64,000 nucleotides of DNA. Source: Paenibacillus silvae. Lineage in GTDB: Bacteria > Bacillota > Bacilli > Paenibacillales > Paenibacillaceae. Location: assembly GCF_014639235.1 (NCBI RefSeq), contig NZ_BMFU01000001.1, positions 372,001 to 436,000 on the forward strand, read 5' to 3'. The notes under the pieces are model-generated. The model saw only the letters and a list, made by a program, of their open reading frames with translations, had not been told where the DNA came from and did no database searches. The position numbers were made by a program, and so were the translations under genes. This document shows positions 33,669-42,732 of the stretch, piece after piece. The stretch's first letter is position 1. Each line of letters starts with the position of its first letter.

Positions 33669-34307
33669 TCAATCCTGTTTGCGCGGAACAACCGAAATCC
33701 GGTAGGCCGCAACATTCAAACCTTTTTCAACAGCGTCTGTTATCAGATCCTTGACTACCTTGTTCTCTGCACCTCTAGCGACCACCAGCACACCACGTAT
33801 TTGCGGTTTCAGCTTTTTGGTCACGATCGGTGTCTGATCCCCTGATATTTCATACGTAATTATTTCCCCGTCCCGGGTGTATTGCGTCATATGGCGCTTC
33901 CCGCCATTGGCATCCGTCTCCTCGGTAAGCTGCTGTGAATCTTTAACGTTTCGCTGAACGACCAGTTCTTCCGTGGAATCGACGGTAACCATGACATCAA
34001 CCGTGCCTACACCAACGATATTTTCCAGAATACCTTTCATTTTGTCTTCAAAAGCAATCTCGATGGCCTGAAAAGGATTCTCTTCCAGCAGATCATTCTG
34101 CATAGTCGACATCGAAGTTGCCTGCTCAGGCGGCTCACGGCCGATATTCTCGGAATCAATTTTTTTAACGTTGACGAAAGAATTAAACAGCATGATTCCT
34201 ACTCCGATCAGCCCTAAAATGATCAGCCAGCGGAAGGTCTGGCTTCGCTTTGCCCCATTCTCCCCGCCGCCCATCCAGGTTTCCAGCTTTTTGAGCCACC
34301 GTTTCAT
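33669..34307 (-). CDS. spoIIIAG: Stage III sporulation protein AG
   Basis: 212 residues. One TM helix (FRWLIILGLIGVGIMLFNSFV, about 26-46), then an extracytoplasmic ring-building domain (GILENIVGVGTVDVMVTVDSTEELVVQRNVK, RGVLVVARGAENKVVKDLITDAVEKGLNVAAYRISVV). Forms the large ring of the SpoIIIA-SpoIIQ secretion channel. AAGGAGG before the ATG; 24 bases after spoIIIAF. Confidence 0.95.
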   Translation of the reverse strand: MKRWLKKLETWMGGGENGAKRSQTFRWLIILGLIGVGIMLFNSFVNVKKIDSENIGREPPEQATSMSTMQNDLLEENPFQAIEIAFEDKMKGILENIVGVGTVDVMVTVDSTEELVVQRNVKDSQQLTEETDANGGKRHMTQYTRDGEIITYEISGDQTPIVTKKLKPQIRGVLVVARGAENKVVKDLITDAVEKGLNVAAYRISVVPRKQD

Positions 34308-34331
34308 CGATTTCCCTCCTTCTTCGCGCTG

Positions 34332-35162
34332 TTACAGCACTTCAGCATGTTTGGCCTCCGTCACCTGCACTTGACTCGCATCAATCTTCCATTGCTCGGT
34401 TAGCAGCGTAATAATCTGGACAGCATGTTCAGATCGTGAAGCGCTGGTTGACTGTGTATCATTGCTTTCATCCGAGTTGCGTGCAGCAGCCGGCTCTGAC
34501 GTTTGATGAGTAGATGTAGGGTTACTGTTTGGAAACTGATCTTGTGACTCCACCTGCACCTTGGAAATTTCTATCGGCTGAATCTGAATTGGCTCAGACC
34601 CTGACTGATCTGCTTCAGCTTCATCCGTTTCATGTGTGGCAAAGATCGGTTGATCTACCTGTGCAGTCTCGCCTGATTCCTTCCTCTCCACCCCCGCCAT
34701 CTGGACTACAACATGCTGAATGACAGGCAGATCAACCGAAGAAGCGATTTCCGCGTCGGTACTTTGTTTTTTCATCGCAAGCTGCACCTCGACAGACTGC
34801 ACCTTCGCCCCGGTTGTATCCTCAATCTGTCCTTTCATGACGTTAGCAAGCTCCTTTGCCGTCCATTGCAGGGACTGCTGCTGCTCGTTTGCCTGCATCT
34901 GCCTTCCCTTGGCCAGAATCTGCTCCAGTGTTGCCTGACCATCTGACGGCGCATCCATTACAGACATCGCTCGTTTCAGCTCGCCTATCGGATCACTCCG
35001 CAGCAATTTGGTAATCGGTGAGAGCAAGGTTAGCAGAATAAGGAGGCTCAGCACAAGCTTGACGTAACGCTCCATAGAACGATTTGGAAGCAGCATGTCT
35101 ACAAATGTCGCTAACAAAACGATCATGATCAGGTCCTGCAGCCAGCTGCTCAGCCACCCCAT
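34332..35162 (-). CDS. spoIIIAF: Stage III sporulation protein AF
   Basis: 276 residues from the ATG at 35162 (AAAGGGG 9 bases upstream; a GTG at 35168 is too close to it). Two N-terminal TM helices (LIMIVLLATFVDMLLPN and YVKLVLSLLILLTLLSPITKLL), then a ring-building domain with TTGAKVQSVEVQLAM. A Gln/Glu/Ser-rich segment of about 80 residues precedes the final strand (ITLLTEQWKIDASQVQVTEA). It exceeds the B. subtilis length of about 206 because of that segment. Confidence 0.94.
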   Translation of the reverse strand: MGWLSSWLQDLIMIVLLATFVDMLLPNRSMERYVKLVLSLLILLTLLSPITKLLRSDPIGELKRAMSVMDAPSDGQATLEQILAKGRQMQANEQQQSLQWTAKELANVMKGQIEDTTGAKVQSVEVQLAMKKQSTDAEIASSVDLPVIQHVVVQMAGVERKESGETAQVDQPIFATHETDEAEADQSGSEPIQIQPIEISKVQVESQDQFPNSNPTSTHQTSEPAAARNSDESNDTQSTSASRSEHAVQIITLLTEQWKIDASQVQVTEAKHAEVL

Positions 35163-35194
35163 CCTCACCAGCCCCTTTCTCTGTCTGCAATCAT

Positions 35195-36385
35195 TTATCG
35201 CATCATGACGGTCAGATTACCTGCGGTCAGTAAAATGGTAATTGCGAGAAAAAACATCATTCCAACCGCCGCCAGTGCGGCGAAGACATAGATCATGCTT
35301 TTGCCAATGGCTTGCAGGCACTCCACAATGGGGGTATCTCCAAGCGGCTGCATAATGGCTCCGGTCACGTTGTAGATTAAGGCCAACGCCAGTATTTTGA
35401 TTGCCGGAAAAGCACACAGAAACAAAATAATAATGACACCTGTCAACCCAATCGCATTTTTGACCAGCAATGATGCCGTTATGACCGTATCTGTTGCATC
35501 TGCAAAGGTTCTGCCGACCACAGGCACAAAGTTTCCAGCAATGTATTTGGCCGCCTTTAAGCTGACGCCATCTGCAACAGACCCCGATGCTCCTTGTACT
35601 GAAATCACACCAAGAAACATCGTAAGCAGAATACCCAGCAGGGCTACGCTGATATTGCGCAGCAGATCCGCCATCTGTGTCAGCTTGTACTTGTCTGAGA
35701 TTGAGCTCACCAGATGCAGCACGGCTGAGAAAAAGAGAAGCGGAAATACCAGCAAGTGAATGAGCGTGCTTACCATATGGATCATAAATATAATCAGCGG
35801 GTGGGTTACGGATACGGTAACGACATTTCCCATAGAGGCCAATAGTGTGAATAAAAGCGGGACCATGGCCATCATAAAGTTGATCATGCTGGATATGGCT
35901 TCTTTGGCATATCCAATCGCAACGCTGAAGCTGTTGATCGCAATGATAATAATGACCATATAACAGATCGCATAAGCGATTTTGCTAATATTATTTTTCT
36001 CAAAGGCCGTCTGCAGCGTCTCCAGAATCATGCTAAGCACCGTTAACATGACAATGGTGACCAACAGTTTGCCGTTATATAAAACTTCATGAAGCATAAA
36101 TTTTCCAATCGCAGAAAATACCGCTTTTAGACTGAATCCCTCATTCCCGGGAATCAGCATGTCCATGAAAGATGGCGTCTTGCCTTCTGGAAAAAAACCG
36201 CCATATTGCTTCATAAGCTGATCCCAGTATTTCTCCACCTGATCCTTCGGAAGCTGATCGGCCTGCTGCTGCATCCACTCGTTCGAAGGTGCACTGGCCG
36301 TTATCTGCCCGATCATGCCAAACATCAAACAAATCATCATCACCATCATGAGGTGCCAGCGCGGCTTGTCATGCAGAGATTTCAT
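35195..36385 (-). CDS. spoIIIAE: Stage III sporulation protein AE
   Basis: 396 residues. A signal-like N-terminal helix (WHLMMVMMICLMFGMIG) precedes an extracytoplasmic segment with FPEGKTPSFMDMLIPGNEGFS and about seven further TM segments in the C-terminal two thirds (LLVTIVMLTVLSMIL, IAYAICYMVIIIIAINSFS, MVPLLFTLLASMG and others). Polytopic component of the SpoIIIA channel. The RBS is weak (AAAGGGCG). Confidence 0.95.
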   Translation of the reverse strand: MKSLHDKPRWHLMMVMMICLMFGMIGQITASAPSNEWMQQQADQLPKDQVEKYWDQLMKQYGGFFPEGKTPSFMDMLIPGNEGFSLKAVFSAIGKFMLHEVLYNGKLLVTIVMLTVLSMILETLQTAFEKNNISKIAYAICYMVIIIIAINSFSVAIGYAKEAISSMINFMMAMVPLLFTLLASMGNVVTVSVTHPLIIFMIHMVSTLIHLLVFPLLFFSAVLHLVSSISDKYKLTQMADLLRNISVALLGILLTMFLGVISVQGASGSVADGVSLKAAKYIAGNFVPVVGRTFADATDTVITASLLVKNAIGLTGVIIILFLCAFPAIKILALALIYNVTGAIMQPLGDTPIVECLQAIGKSMIYVFAALAAVGMMFFLAITILLTAGNLTVMMR

Positions 36386-36405
36386 CGGTTGTCCGCACGC
36401 CCTTT

Positions 36406-36795
36406 CTACACCGGCATCAGTTTCATGACGGTTTCAATAATAATGCTGATGATTGGAATCGCCAGTACGAGAATCAACACCTTGCCAGCCAGCTCAATTT
36501 TGGATGCAATGCTTTCCTGACCCGCATCCCTGACAATCTGGGCGCCAAATTCAGCAATGTAAGCAATGCCTATAATTTTCAGAACCGTTTTGAGATAGAT
36601 GCTCTCCATGCCCGAATGTTCGGCAAGACGCTTGAGCACTTCGATAACGGCTCCTATCTTGCCAATCAGCAGCATGAAAATGACCACACCGGCTGCCGCC
36701 GCAATCAGAAAGGCAAACATCGGCTTTTGTTCCTTGATGACAAGAATCAGTACGGTTGCAATGAGTGCCAGACCAACAACTTGAATAATCTCCAC
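36406..36795 (-). CDS. spoIIIAD: Stage III sporulation protein AD
   Basis: 129 residues with four hydrophobic segments, starting IIQVVGLALIATVLILVIKEQKPMFAFLIAAAAGVVIFMLLIG and including LKIIGIAYIAEFGAQIVRDAGQESIASKIELAGKVLIL, the family signature shared with SpoIIIAC. GTG start. Lies 31 bases after spoIIIAC. Confidence 0.95.
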   Translation of the reverse strand: MEIIQVVGLALIATVLILVIKEQKPMFAFLIAAAAGVVIFMLLIGKIGAVIEVLKRLAEHSGMESIYLKTVLKIIGIAYIAEFGAQIVRDAGQESIASKIELAGKVLILVLAIPIISIIIETVMKLMPV

Positions 36796-36826
36796 GGGTC
36801 ACCACCATCCGGCTTCATGACCGTTC

Positions 36827-37030
36827 TCATTGAAAAAGAAATATGGATTTAATCTCTTGCAGCAGGCTGTCCAGCATACGGACGACCATAAACAATACAA
36901 CGACAAATCCGATGACGGTCACCCAGTGAGCCATATCTTCCTTTCCCATTTGTTTCAGCACCGTATGAATCATCGCGATAATGATTCCAATGCCCGCAAT
37001 TTGAAAGATTGCGTTCACTTCTAAATTCAT
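36827..37030 (-). CDS. spoIIIAC: Stage III sporulation protein AC
   Basis: 67 residues, two TM segments (IFQIAGIGIIIAMIHTVLKQMG and WVTVIGFVVVLFMVVRMLDSL). Usual size for SpoIIIAC. ATG with GAGGTG upstream; between spoIIIAB and spoIIIAD. Confidence 0.95.
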   Translation of the reverse strand: MNLEVNAIFQIAGIGIIIAMIHTVLKQMGKEDMAHWVTVIGFVVVLFMVVRMLDSLLQEIKSIFLFQ

Positions 37031-37059
37031 GACCTTGGCACCTCGCTATCCCGGCTATT

Positions 37060-37578
37060 TCAGAAGATCAGAATGACGATTAACGCTCCGACAAGCATCC
37101 CCAGGCTGCGGCTCATCCGTTCGTATTTCACTTGATCGGCCTGTGCGCGGGATTCCTCATGCATAAGTTGCTGTATAGCTAATGAAATGTGTTTGGTCTG
37201 ATCCTGACGATCACTGGTGCCAAGGCTGAAGCTCAATTGCATCATGACTTCACGCTCGTCTGACTTCATGGCCGATCTTCCCCACGCCTGCTCTACACCG
37301 GCTTGAAGGCTCTCTCTGGCCGTGAGCCCGAGCGGAGGCTCCATCTGTGATGCGGCGTGCATAAACAGAGTCCTCACCGGTTCTTTCGTCTGCGCACCCA
37401 TCTTGCTCATGGCGTCCGGAAGCGGCGTTAGACCATAATTAATCTCTGTCATCAACCGCTGGAGTGCGGCGATTAATTCTCGAAGCTGCCTTGGTCGCAA
37501 TGCATATTGTCTGGCCTTATAAAAGCCTGCAAGCGAGCTGGCAATCATAATCAGCACTGCACCAAACATGTTAACCAA
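37060..37578 (-). CDS. spoIIIAB: Stage III sporulation protein AB
   Basis: About 172 residues. The N-terminal hydrophobic segment is MFGAVLIMIASSLAGFY, followed by a helical domain (ARQYALRPRQLRELIAALQRLMTEINYGLTPLPDAMSKMG) and a C-terminal TM (LGMLVGALIVILIF). The start is probably the TTG at 37578, spaced 7 bases from GGAGGT and overlapping the spoIIIAA stop; an ATG three codons later is the alternative. Related to type II/IV secretion inner-membrane proteins. Confidence 0.92.
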   Translation of the reverse strand: MVNMFGAVLIMIASSLAGFYKARQYALRPRQLRELIAALQRLMTEINYGLTPLPDAMSKMGAQTKEPVRTLFMHAASQMEPPLGLTARESLQAGVEQAWGRSAMKSDEREVMMQLSFSLGTSDRQDQTKHISLAIQQLMHEESRAQADQVKYERMSRSLGMLVGALIVILIF

Positions 37579-38575
37579 AGGCTTCACCTCCTGCTCCGGC
37601 ATGCTGCAGCCCTCGCATCTTGCCGTCAGCCAGCTTGAAGCTCATGCCCCGGCTCGTCCGTTGCAGCAGCACATAACGCTGAAACATCTGCTCGGTTATC
37701 AACGTTCTCAGTGCAGGTCTGGCCGACAGTTCTGCCAGATTCCGGCCGTGTGCAGTCGCGATGACGGAAACACCTGCATGCAGAGCCTCCATCACAGCTT
37801 CGGCATCCTCCGGCCGGCCAATCTCGTCCACTATGAGAACGTCCGGCGACATTGAGCGAAGCATCATCATCATGCCTTCTGCCTTCGGGCATCCATCCAT
37901 GACATCTGTCCGGGGTCCGACATCAAATCCAGGCACTCCTTTGTAACTCCCGGCGATTTCAGAACGTTCATCCACAATGCCGACCTTTAGTCTCGGACGT
38001 ATACCTTGTCTCAGTTCGTTACCGGACGTCAGCTTCGTGCCGCTGCTGATCTGTCTTGCCAGATCACGGAGCAATGTTGTCTTTCCCTGCTGAGGCGGAG
38101 ACAAGATCAACGTATGCAGCACTTGTCCGTTATTCATATCCACCAGATAAGGAAGAACCGGGTCAGCAATGCCTTCAACCTCGCGGGCTATCCGAACATT
38201 GAATCCGTTAATATCCCGTAAATATTCTACACGCCCTCCACTCAGCACCGTTCGACCGGCAAGTCCAATGCGATGCCCGCCGGGAATCGTGATGAAGCCT
38301 TTTCTCAGTTCTTCTTCCAAGGTATACAGGGAGTGATTACTTATGAGATCGAGCAGTCTGTGAGTCACTTCCTTCTGGGGAATATACGCCTCTTCCGGTT
38401 TACCCGTCATCGCACCTTCTGCGGTAAGAAAATGGTAGGTGTTTCCCGCATTAATCTCCAAGGGTCTGCCTTCACGGATGCGGACTTCTTCCAATTTGTC
38501 CAATTGGGCAGGCGGCATTCTGCCTAAGATGGTTCGGATCGGTTCCGGAAAAAGGTCCCTCCATTTCACTTTCAT
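37571..38575 (-). CDS. spoIIIAA: Stage III sporulation protein AA (secretion-type ATPase)
   Basis: 334 residues. AAA/secretion ATPase powering the mother-cell to forespore channel. The Walker A region reads SPPQQGKTTLLRDLARQI (about 159-176), with Ser at the first P-loop position, and Walker B is VLIVDEIGRPEDAEA. C-terminal IATAHGRNLAEL is typical. First gene of the eight-gene spoIIIA operon. GGAGGAG precedes the ATG and a sigma-E-like promoter lies about 65 bases upstream. Confidence 0.96.
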   Translation of the reverse strand: MKVKWRDLFPEPIRTILGRMPPAQLDKLEEVRIREGRPLEINAGNTYHFLTAEGAMTGKPEEAYIPQKEVTHRLLDLISNHSLYTLEEELRKGFITIPGGHRIGLAGRTVLSGGRVEYLRDINGFNVRIAREVEGIADPVLPYLVDMNNGQVLHTLILSPPQQGKTTLLRDLARQISSGTKLTSGNELRQGIRPRLKVGIVDERSEIAGSYKGVPGFDVGPRTDVMDGCPKAEGMMMMLRSMSPDVLIVDEIGRPEDAEAVMEALHAGVSVIATAHGRNLAELSARPALRTLITEQMFQRYVLLQRTSRGMSFKLADGKMRGLQHAGAGGEAFG

Positions 38576-38639
38576 GTGTCGGCTCCTCCAACTTTGTCAT
38601 TCATCTTATTTTTCATCTCTGACGTTTGTTCATATCTCA

Positions 38640-38668
38640 AGTTTATGCCTGTACATTCATTTTATGAC
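38640..38668 (-). promoter_or_regulatory. Candidate sigma-E promoter of the spoIIIA operon
   Basis: Minus strand GTCATAAAA (38668-38660) and, after a 12-base gap, CATAAACT (38647-38640), similar to the sigma-E -35 ATA-type and -10 CATACAAT elements. The operon is sigma-E controlled in B. subtilis, which supports the reading. Confidence 0.45.
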
Positions 38669-38728
38669 GCTGAAATCTATCATTTCTTTTGGACTGTAAA
38701 ATTAAGAGACGTCACTTCTTCTCCATGC

Positions 38729-38776
38729 CAAAAAGCCAAAACAGGAAAGCATCGTTCATGCTTCCGGCTTTGGCTA
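38729..38776 (-). terminator. Terminator of the beta-mannosidase operon
   Basis: Minus strand AGCCAAA..CCGGAAGCAT / ATGCTTTCC..TTTTGGCT stem followed by TTTTGGC. Confidence 0.75.
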
Positions 38777-38813
38777 TATGCCTTAAATTACATAAATATA
38801 AGTTACATCTTAA

Positions 38814-41348
38814 TCATCTTGTCACTGTAACGGCGACCTTTTCCGCATTCAACGCGGCTACGATAATATGTTGGTAATCTAGCGCTTCCCCGTCCGCTTG
38901 ACGTATATCAACAGTTCGCTGCTCCCCTGCAAGCAGATCAAAGTAGTTATCACTCATGCGCACATTACCTTGCGGGATCGAAATCTGAACCATTCGGGCT
39001 ACCGCTTCAGTTGCTTGCACAAGCAATTGCCCAGTTTCTTCATTATATGAAGCTCTAATGATGCTTGGACTAAGCTGTACATCCTTTGCATCACGTAAAT
39101 AATATACGTTATCCGGGCAGTCCCAGGCAGGCGCAGATAACTTCAACACCGCTTGTTCTGGAGGCAAACCTTGCAACACCTGCTTTTCGTCCCATTCTCC
39201 CAGCTTCACTACACCATTGGCCTCTACCTCGGTGTGCAGCTCCATACGATGAATGGAATAACCCTGCATATCAAAAATCTCCATGATGACCAGACCACTC
39301 AGCGAAGTTAATTGATCATTAATCACCCATACTTCTAATAACTCATCAGGTTCATGGTTTAAACTTAATAGCAACGGATGATAAAATTTACGTGCATAAT
39401 AATAGGACGCTTTTGGTAGCAGCTCATAATCGATTAATGACCAGCTGGTTCCAGGCCAACTGTCGCCGTGCTGCCAGATTAAGGAGCCACTTGTACGCTT
39501 TTTGTTGCGCCGATAGTGTTCAATTCCATACTTCAATCCCTCAGCCTGAGTAAGCATCGAAAACTGGATATACTCATCCAGATCTTGAGGCACTCCTGTG
39601 AACCCTTCCATAAGTAAGATGCCCTTCTGATGGTTCGTATCCTTGTTGCGATAAGCCATCTCTACGCTTCCCCAATAGAATTGATCCTCTGGAATGTTTC
39701 GCTCCAACGTATATTTCGTAGCAGAGGCATGCATACCAAATTCACTGCTGAATAATGTGAAATCTTTTTTATAGTTTTTGAACGTGACACCCTCCACACT
39801 ATAATCTAGCAAAGGCACCTCGCCAAATTTACGTGGATAGACGGAACCATGCCACACTTGCCAGTTGTGACGATCTCCATAATTCGGATCATTCGCATCA
39901 TTCCCGCCATATGGAGATGAAGGCCAGTATGGACGTGCAGGGTCAAGCTGTTCTAACAACTCTGGTAAAATCTCATGATAAATCGTTTCACCATAAAATG
40001 GTGTCGTGATATCGCCGGATGACGATTTCATATCGTACAGCCAGTCAATTTCGTTATTGCCGCACCATAACGCGAGCGAGGCATGATTACGCAATCTTTG
40101 AATGTTGCAGATGGCCTCCTGCCGAACATTTTCCACAAAATCAGCATTATAATCAGGGAAAAGCGCATTGGCAAACGCAAAGTCCTGCCACACCAGTAAC
40201 CCGAGCTCATCACAAAGATCGTAGAAGACGTCTTTTTCATAAATGCCTCCTGCCCAGATTCGCAGCATGTTCATATTAGCTTCTACGCCCAACATGATCA
40301 GATGTTTATATCGGGAGTCAGGAGCGGCTCCAATCAGATTATCGACCGGAATCCAGTTTGACCCTTTGGCGAACAGCTTCACACCGTTAATATGAAAAGC
40401 AAATGCAGGCTCTCCCTGTTCATCTTTCAGTACCAGCTCTACCGTTCGGATTCCAATTCGCTGCTCTCTCCGATCTACCTCCACTCCGTCTGCAAGCAGT
40501 ACGGTTTCCAGTTGATAGAGGTAAGGCTTGCCCAGATCATGAGTCCACCATAATTGTGGCTCTGATACATGCAGATTGAATCCGGCCTTTTCACCTTGCA
40601 GTTCACCTTCCACTTGAGCCACAGCCTGCTGATCCGCATCAAGTAAACAAGCACGATAGGTCAGATGACCGCACCCGCGATACTTCTTCGCTTCAAGCTC
40701 AACATTAATATTGGCCTGCTGTTCGTCACAGTGCTTCGTATACGCATATACGCCCTCGAACTTGGCTTGCACATGACGCTCCAGTCTCACCTTGCCCCAG
40801 ATTCCAACGGTTACAATGCGCGGCCCCCAGTCCCAACCGTAATTCATCGCTGCCTTTCGAATCCATGGACGCTCCTTCGTGTAAGACGACCACTGCATCA
40901 GTGCTTTATCCCTGTGATGAAGATAGAGTGGATCAAATCGGACAGCAATTGTATTTTGGCCTTGATGTATAACACGGGAAACATCATACACATATGTTCG
41001 GTGCATATTGCTGGCTGTACCCATCTCAAGACCGTTCACATAAACCGTAGCATGTGTATCTAAGCCTTCGAAAATTAATTCCCAGCGCTCTTGTTTGGTT
41101 GGATCGGCATCCATCTGAAAGCGTGTGCGGTACCACCACTCCTTCTGCTCCACCCAGCGTGAACGGATATCGTTATGCCCATAATACGGATGATCTATCA
41201 GCTTACGTTCAATCAGAGTGGAATGTACATCTCCAGGCACACTCGCGCTCATCCAGAAACGATCATCCAAATCTGCAGCAGCAATGGTTAGCGGCGGTTT
41301 CTCGCCCACCTCATATTGCTGAATTCTCCAATGATCACTTAATAGCAT
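38814..41348 (-). CDS. Beta-mannosidase, glycoside hydrolase family 2
   Basis: 844 residues, cytoplasmic (no signal peptide). Hydrolyses terminal beta-mannosides from manno-oligosaccharides. Sugar-binding and immunoglobulin-like domains lead into a TIM barrel. The acid/base Glu is in WCGNNEIDW (about 431) and the nucleophile Glu in LFSSEFGMHA (about 533); both match GH2 beta-mannosidases. The ATG at 41348 has GGAGG 8 bases upstream; an ATG 15 bases earlier includes that RBS. Last gene of the ABC transporter operon, 45 bases after the binding protein. Confidence 0.92.
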   Translation of the reverse strand: MLLSDHWRIQQYEVGEKPPLTIAAADLDDRFWMSASVPGDVHSTLIERKLIDHPYYGHNDIRSRWVEQKEWWYRTRFQMDADPTKQERWELIFEGLDTHATVYVNGLEMGTASNMHRTYVYDVSRVIHQGQNTIAVRFDPLYLHHRDKALMQWSSYTKERPWIRKAAMNYGWDWGPRIVTVGIWGKVRLERHVQAKFEGVYAYTKHCDEQQANINVELEAKKYRGCGHLTYRACLLDADQQAVAQVEGELQGEKAGFNLHVSEPQLWWTHDLGKPYLYQLETVLLADGVEVDRREQRIGIRTVELVLKDEQGEPAFAFHINGVKLFAKGSNWIPVDNLIGAAPDSRYKHLIMLGVEANMNMLRIWAGGIYEKDVFYDLCDELGLLVWQDFAFANALFPDYNADFVENVRQEAICNIQRLRNHASLALWCGNNEIDWLYDMKSSSGDITTPFYGETIYHEILPELLEQLDPARPYWPSSPYGGNDANDPNYGDRHNWQVWHGSVYPRKFGEVPLLDYSVEGVTFKNYKKDFTLFSSEFGMHASATKYTLERNIPEDQFYWGSVEMAYRNKDTNHQKGILLMEGFTGVPQDLDEYIQFSMLTQAEGLKYGIEHYRRNKKRTSGSLIWQHGDSWPGTSWSLIDYELLPKASYYYARKFYHPLLLSLNHEPDELLEVWVINDQLTSLSGLVIMEIFDMQGYSIHRMELHTEVEANGVVKLGEWDEKQVLQGLPPEQAVLKLSAPAWDCPDNVYYLRDAKDVQLSPSIIRASYNEETGQLLVQATEAVARMVQISIPQGNVRMSDNYFDLLAGEQRTVDIRQADGEALDYQHIIVAALNAEKVAVTVTR

Positions 41349-41393
41349 GGTTTCTGCCTCCATTTATATCATTCAATGTCTATATAATAAAAT

Positions 41394-42683
41394 TTATTTC
41401 ATTTTGGCCTCAGCCTGTTTACCTTTCTCCACCAACACATCATAAGCTGCCTCCAAGGTCACTTTACCAAACATGACACTCTCCATCTCAGACTTATACG
41501 TAGCCGTAAAATCTTCAGCACCAGGAGGCGCAGGATAGAAAGGTAAAGCCTTCGGTTTGGCCACATCCAGCAATTCTTTCCCGAAACGTTCTCCATCCGT
41601 AAGATTTGTCTCAAGGGACGCGTACACTTCATCATTAATCGGAATACCACGTGTCATCCCCAAAATTTTGCCTGCTTCCGGGTCAGATATGAACCATTTG
41701 ATAAATTGCTTCGCCTGCTCCACATTTTTGGAATTCGCGCTTATAGAGAAGAAAATCGTCGACTGAGCCCAGCCACCTCCGCTCTCACCGATTGGATTGC
41801 TGTTCACTGCCAGTTGACCAGGTTTAAGTGCTTCAATCGCACTAGCCGAGCCAACCGATGCTGTACGAAGCATGACTTTACCAGAACCCAGAGAGTCGAG
41901 CTGCGGGTCATTTTCTTTAAAAGCTAGCTGTTGATCTGCTGGCGGTACAACGCCTTCTTTTTGAAATTCGGCATAGGTGTTGTTAAATTCGAAAAAGGTG
42001 TCTTTATCCAGATTGAATTTTCCATCCTGAAAAATAGGTCCTTTGCCTTTGGCAGTCTGATAAAATTGATAGAATTCCCAAATGTTGCGCAGGTCGTCGA
42101 TTGGATATTTATCCTCTGGCAGCTTGCTCCGTGCTTCTTTGGCATAAGCAAAAAAATCATCCCACGTCCAGTTGTTAAAAGGTAATTTGATCCCGTATTG
42201 CTCAAGTGTCACTTTGTCATAGACCAAACCCGCACCATTGTAGCTCAAAGGCACGCCATACAGCTTGCCATCAATCTTGATGTTCTCCAGCACCTTCTCA
42301 TCCACAATGCCACTCAAGTCCAGATCGGACAAATCTGCCAGTTGCCCCCGCTTGGCATAACCATGAATATATGCCGCATCCATCTGCAAAATATCCGGGA
42401 GTGAGGACGAGGCGGCAAGGGTGGGAAGCTTCTGCCAATATCCATCCCAAGATGTAAATTCCGTTGTGAGTTTGACATCCGTATGTTTCGATGTGTACAG
42501 TTCGATTGCTTTTTTGGTCGCTTCATGCCGAGCATCCGAGCCCCACCACATCATTTTGAGTGTGCCGGAGCCCTGGCCTTCACTTGCGCCCGAATTGGAA
42601 CCTCCTGCACAGCCGGTCACCATTACTGCAGCCAGCACACCCATCGTCAACGTTTTCAGCCAACGTTTACCTTTGATCATCAT
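41394..42683 (-). CDS. Sugar ABC transporter substrate-binding lipoprotein
   Basis: 429 residues, family 1 extracellular solute-binding protein. The lipoprotein signal (KGKRWLKTLTMGVLAAVMVTGC, Cys at 25) leads to a Gly/Ser tether. The body starts GTLKMMWWGSDARHEATKKAIELYTSKHTDV and contains DILQMDAAYIHGYAKRGQL, typical of oligosaccharide-binding proteins. GGGAGGT lies 6-7 bases before the ATG. Next to the beta-mannosidase gene, so manno-oligosaccharides are the likely ligand. Confidence 0.93.
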   Translation of the reverse strand: MMIKGKRWLKTLTMGVLAAVMVTGCAGGSNSGASEGQGSGTLKMMWWGSDARHEATKKAIELYTSKHTDVKLTTEFTSWDGYWQKLPTLAASSSLPDILQMDAAYIHGYAKRGQLADLSDLDLSGIVDEKVLENIKIDGKLYGVPLSYNGAGLVYDKVTLEQYGIKLPFNNWTWDDFFAYAKEARSKLPEDKYPIDDLRNIWEFYQFYQTAKGKGPIFQDGKFNLDKDTFFEFNNTYAEFQKEGVVPPADQQLAFKENDPQLDSLGSGKVMLRTASVGSASAIEALKPGQLAVNSNPIGESGGGWAQSTIFFSISANSKNVEQAKQFIKWFISDPEAGKILGMTRGIPINDEVYASLETNLTDGERFGKELLDVAKPKALPFYPAPPGAEDFTATYKSEMESVMFGKVTLEAAYDVLVEKGKQAEAKMK

Positions 42684-42732
42684 TGAATGACCTCCCTTGT
42701 ATGTGAAGTTATGTGTTACCTGTCATCAGAAA

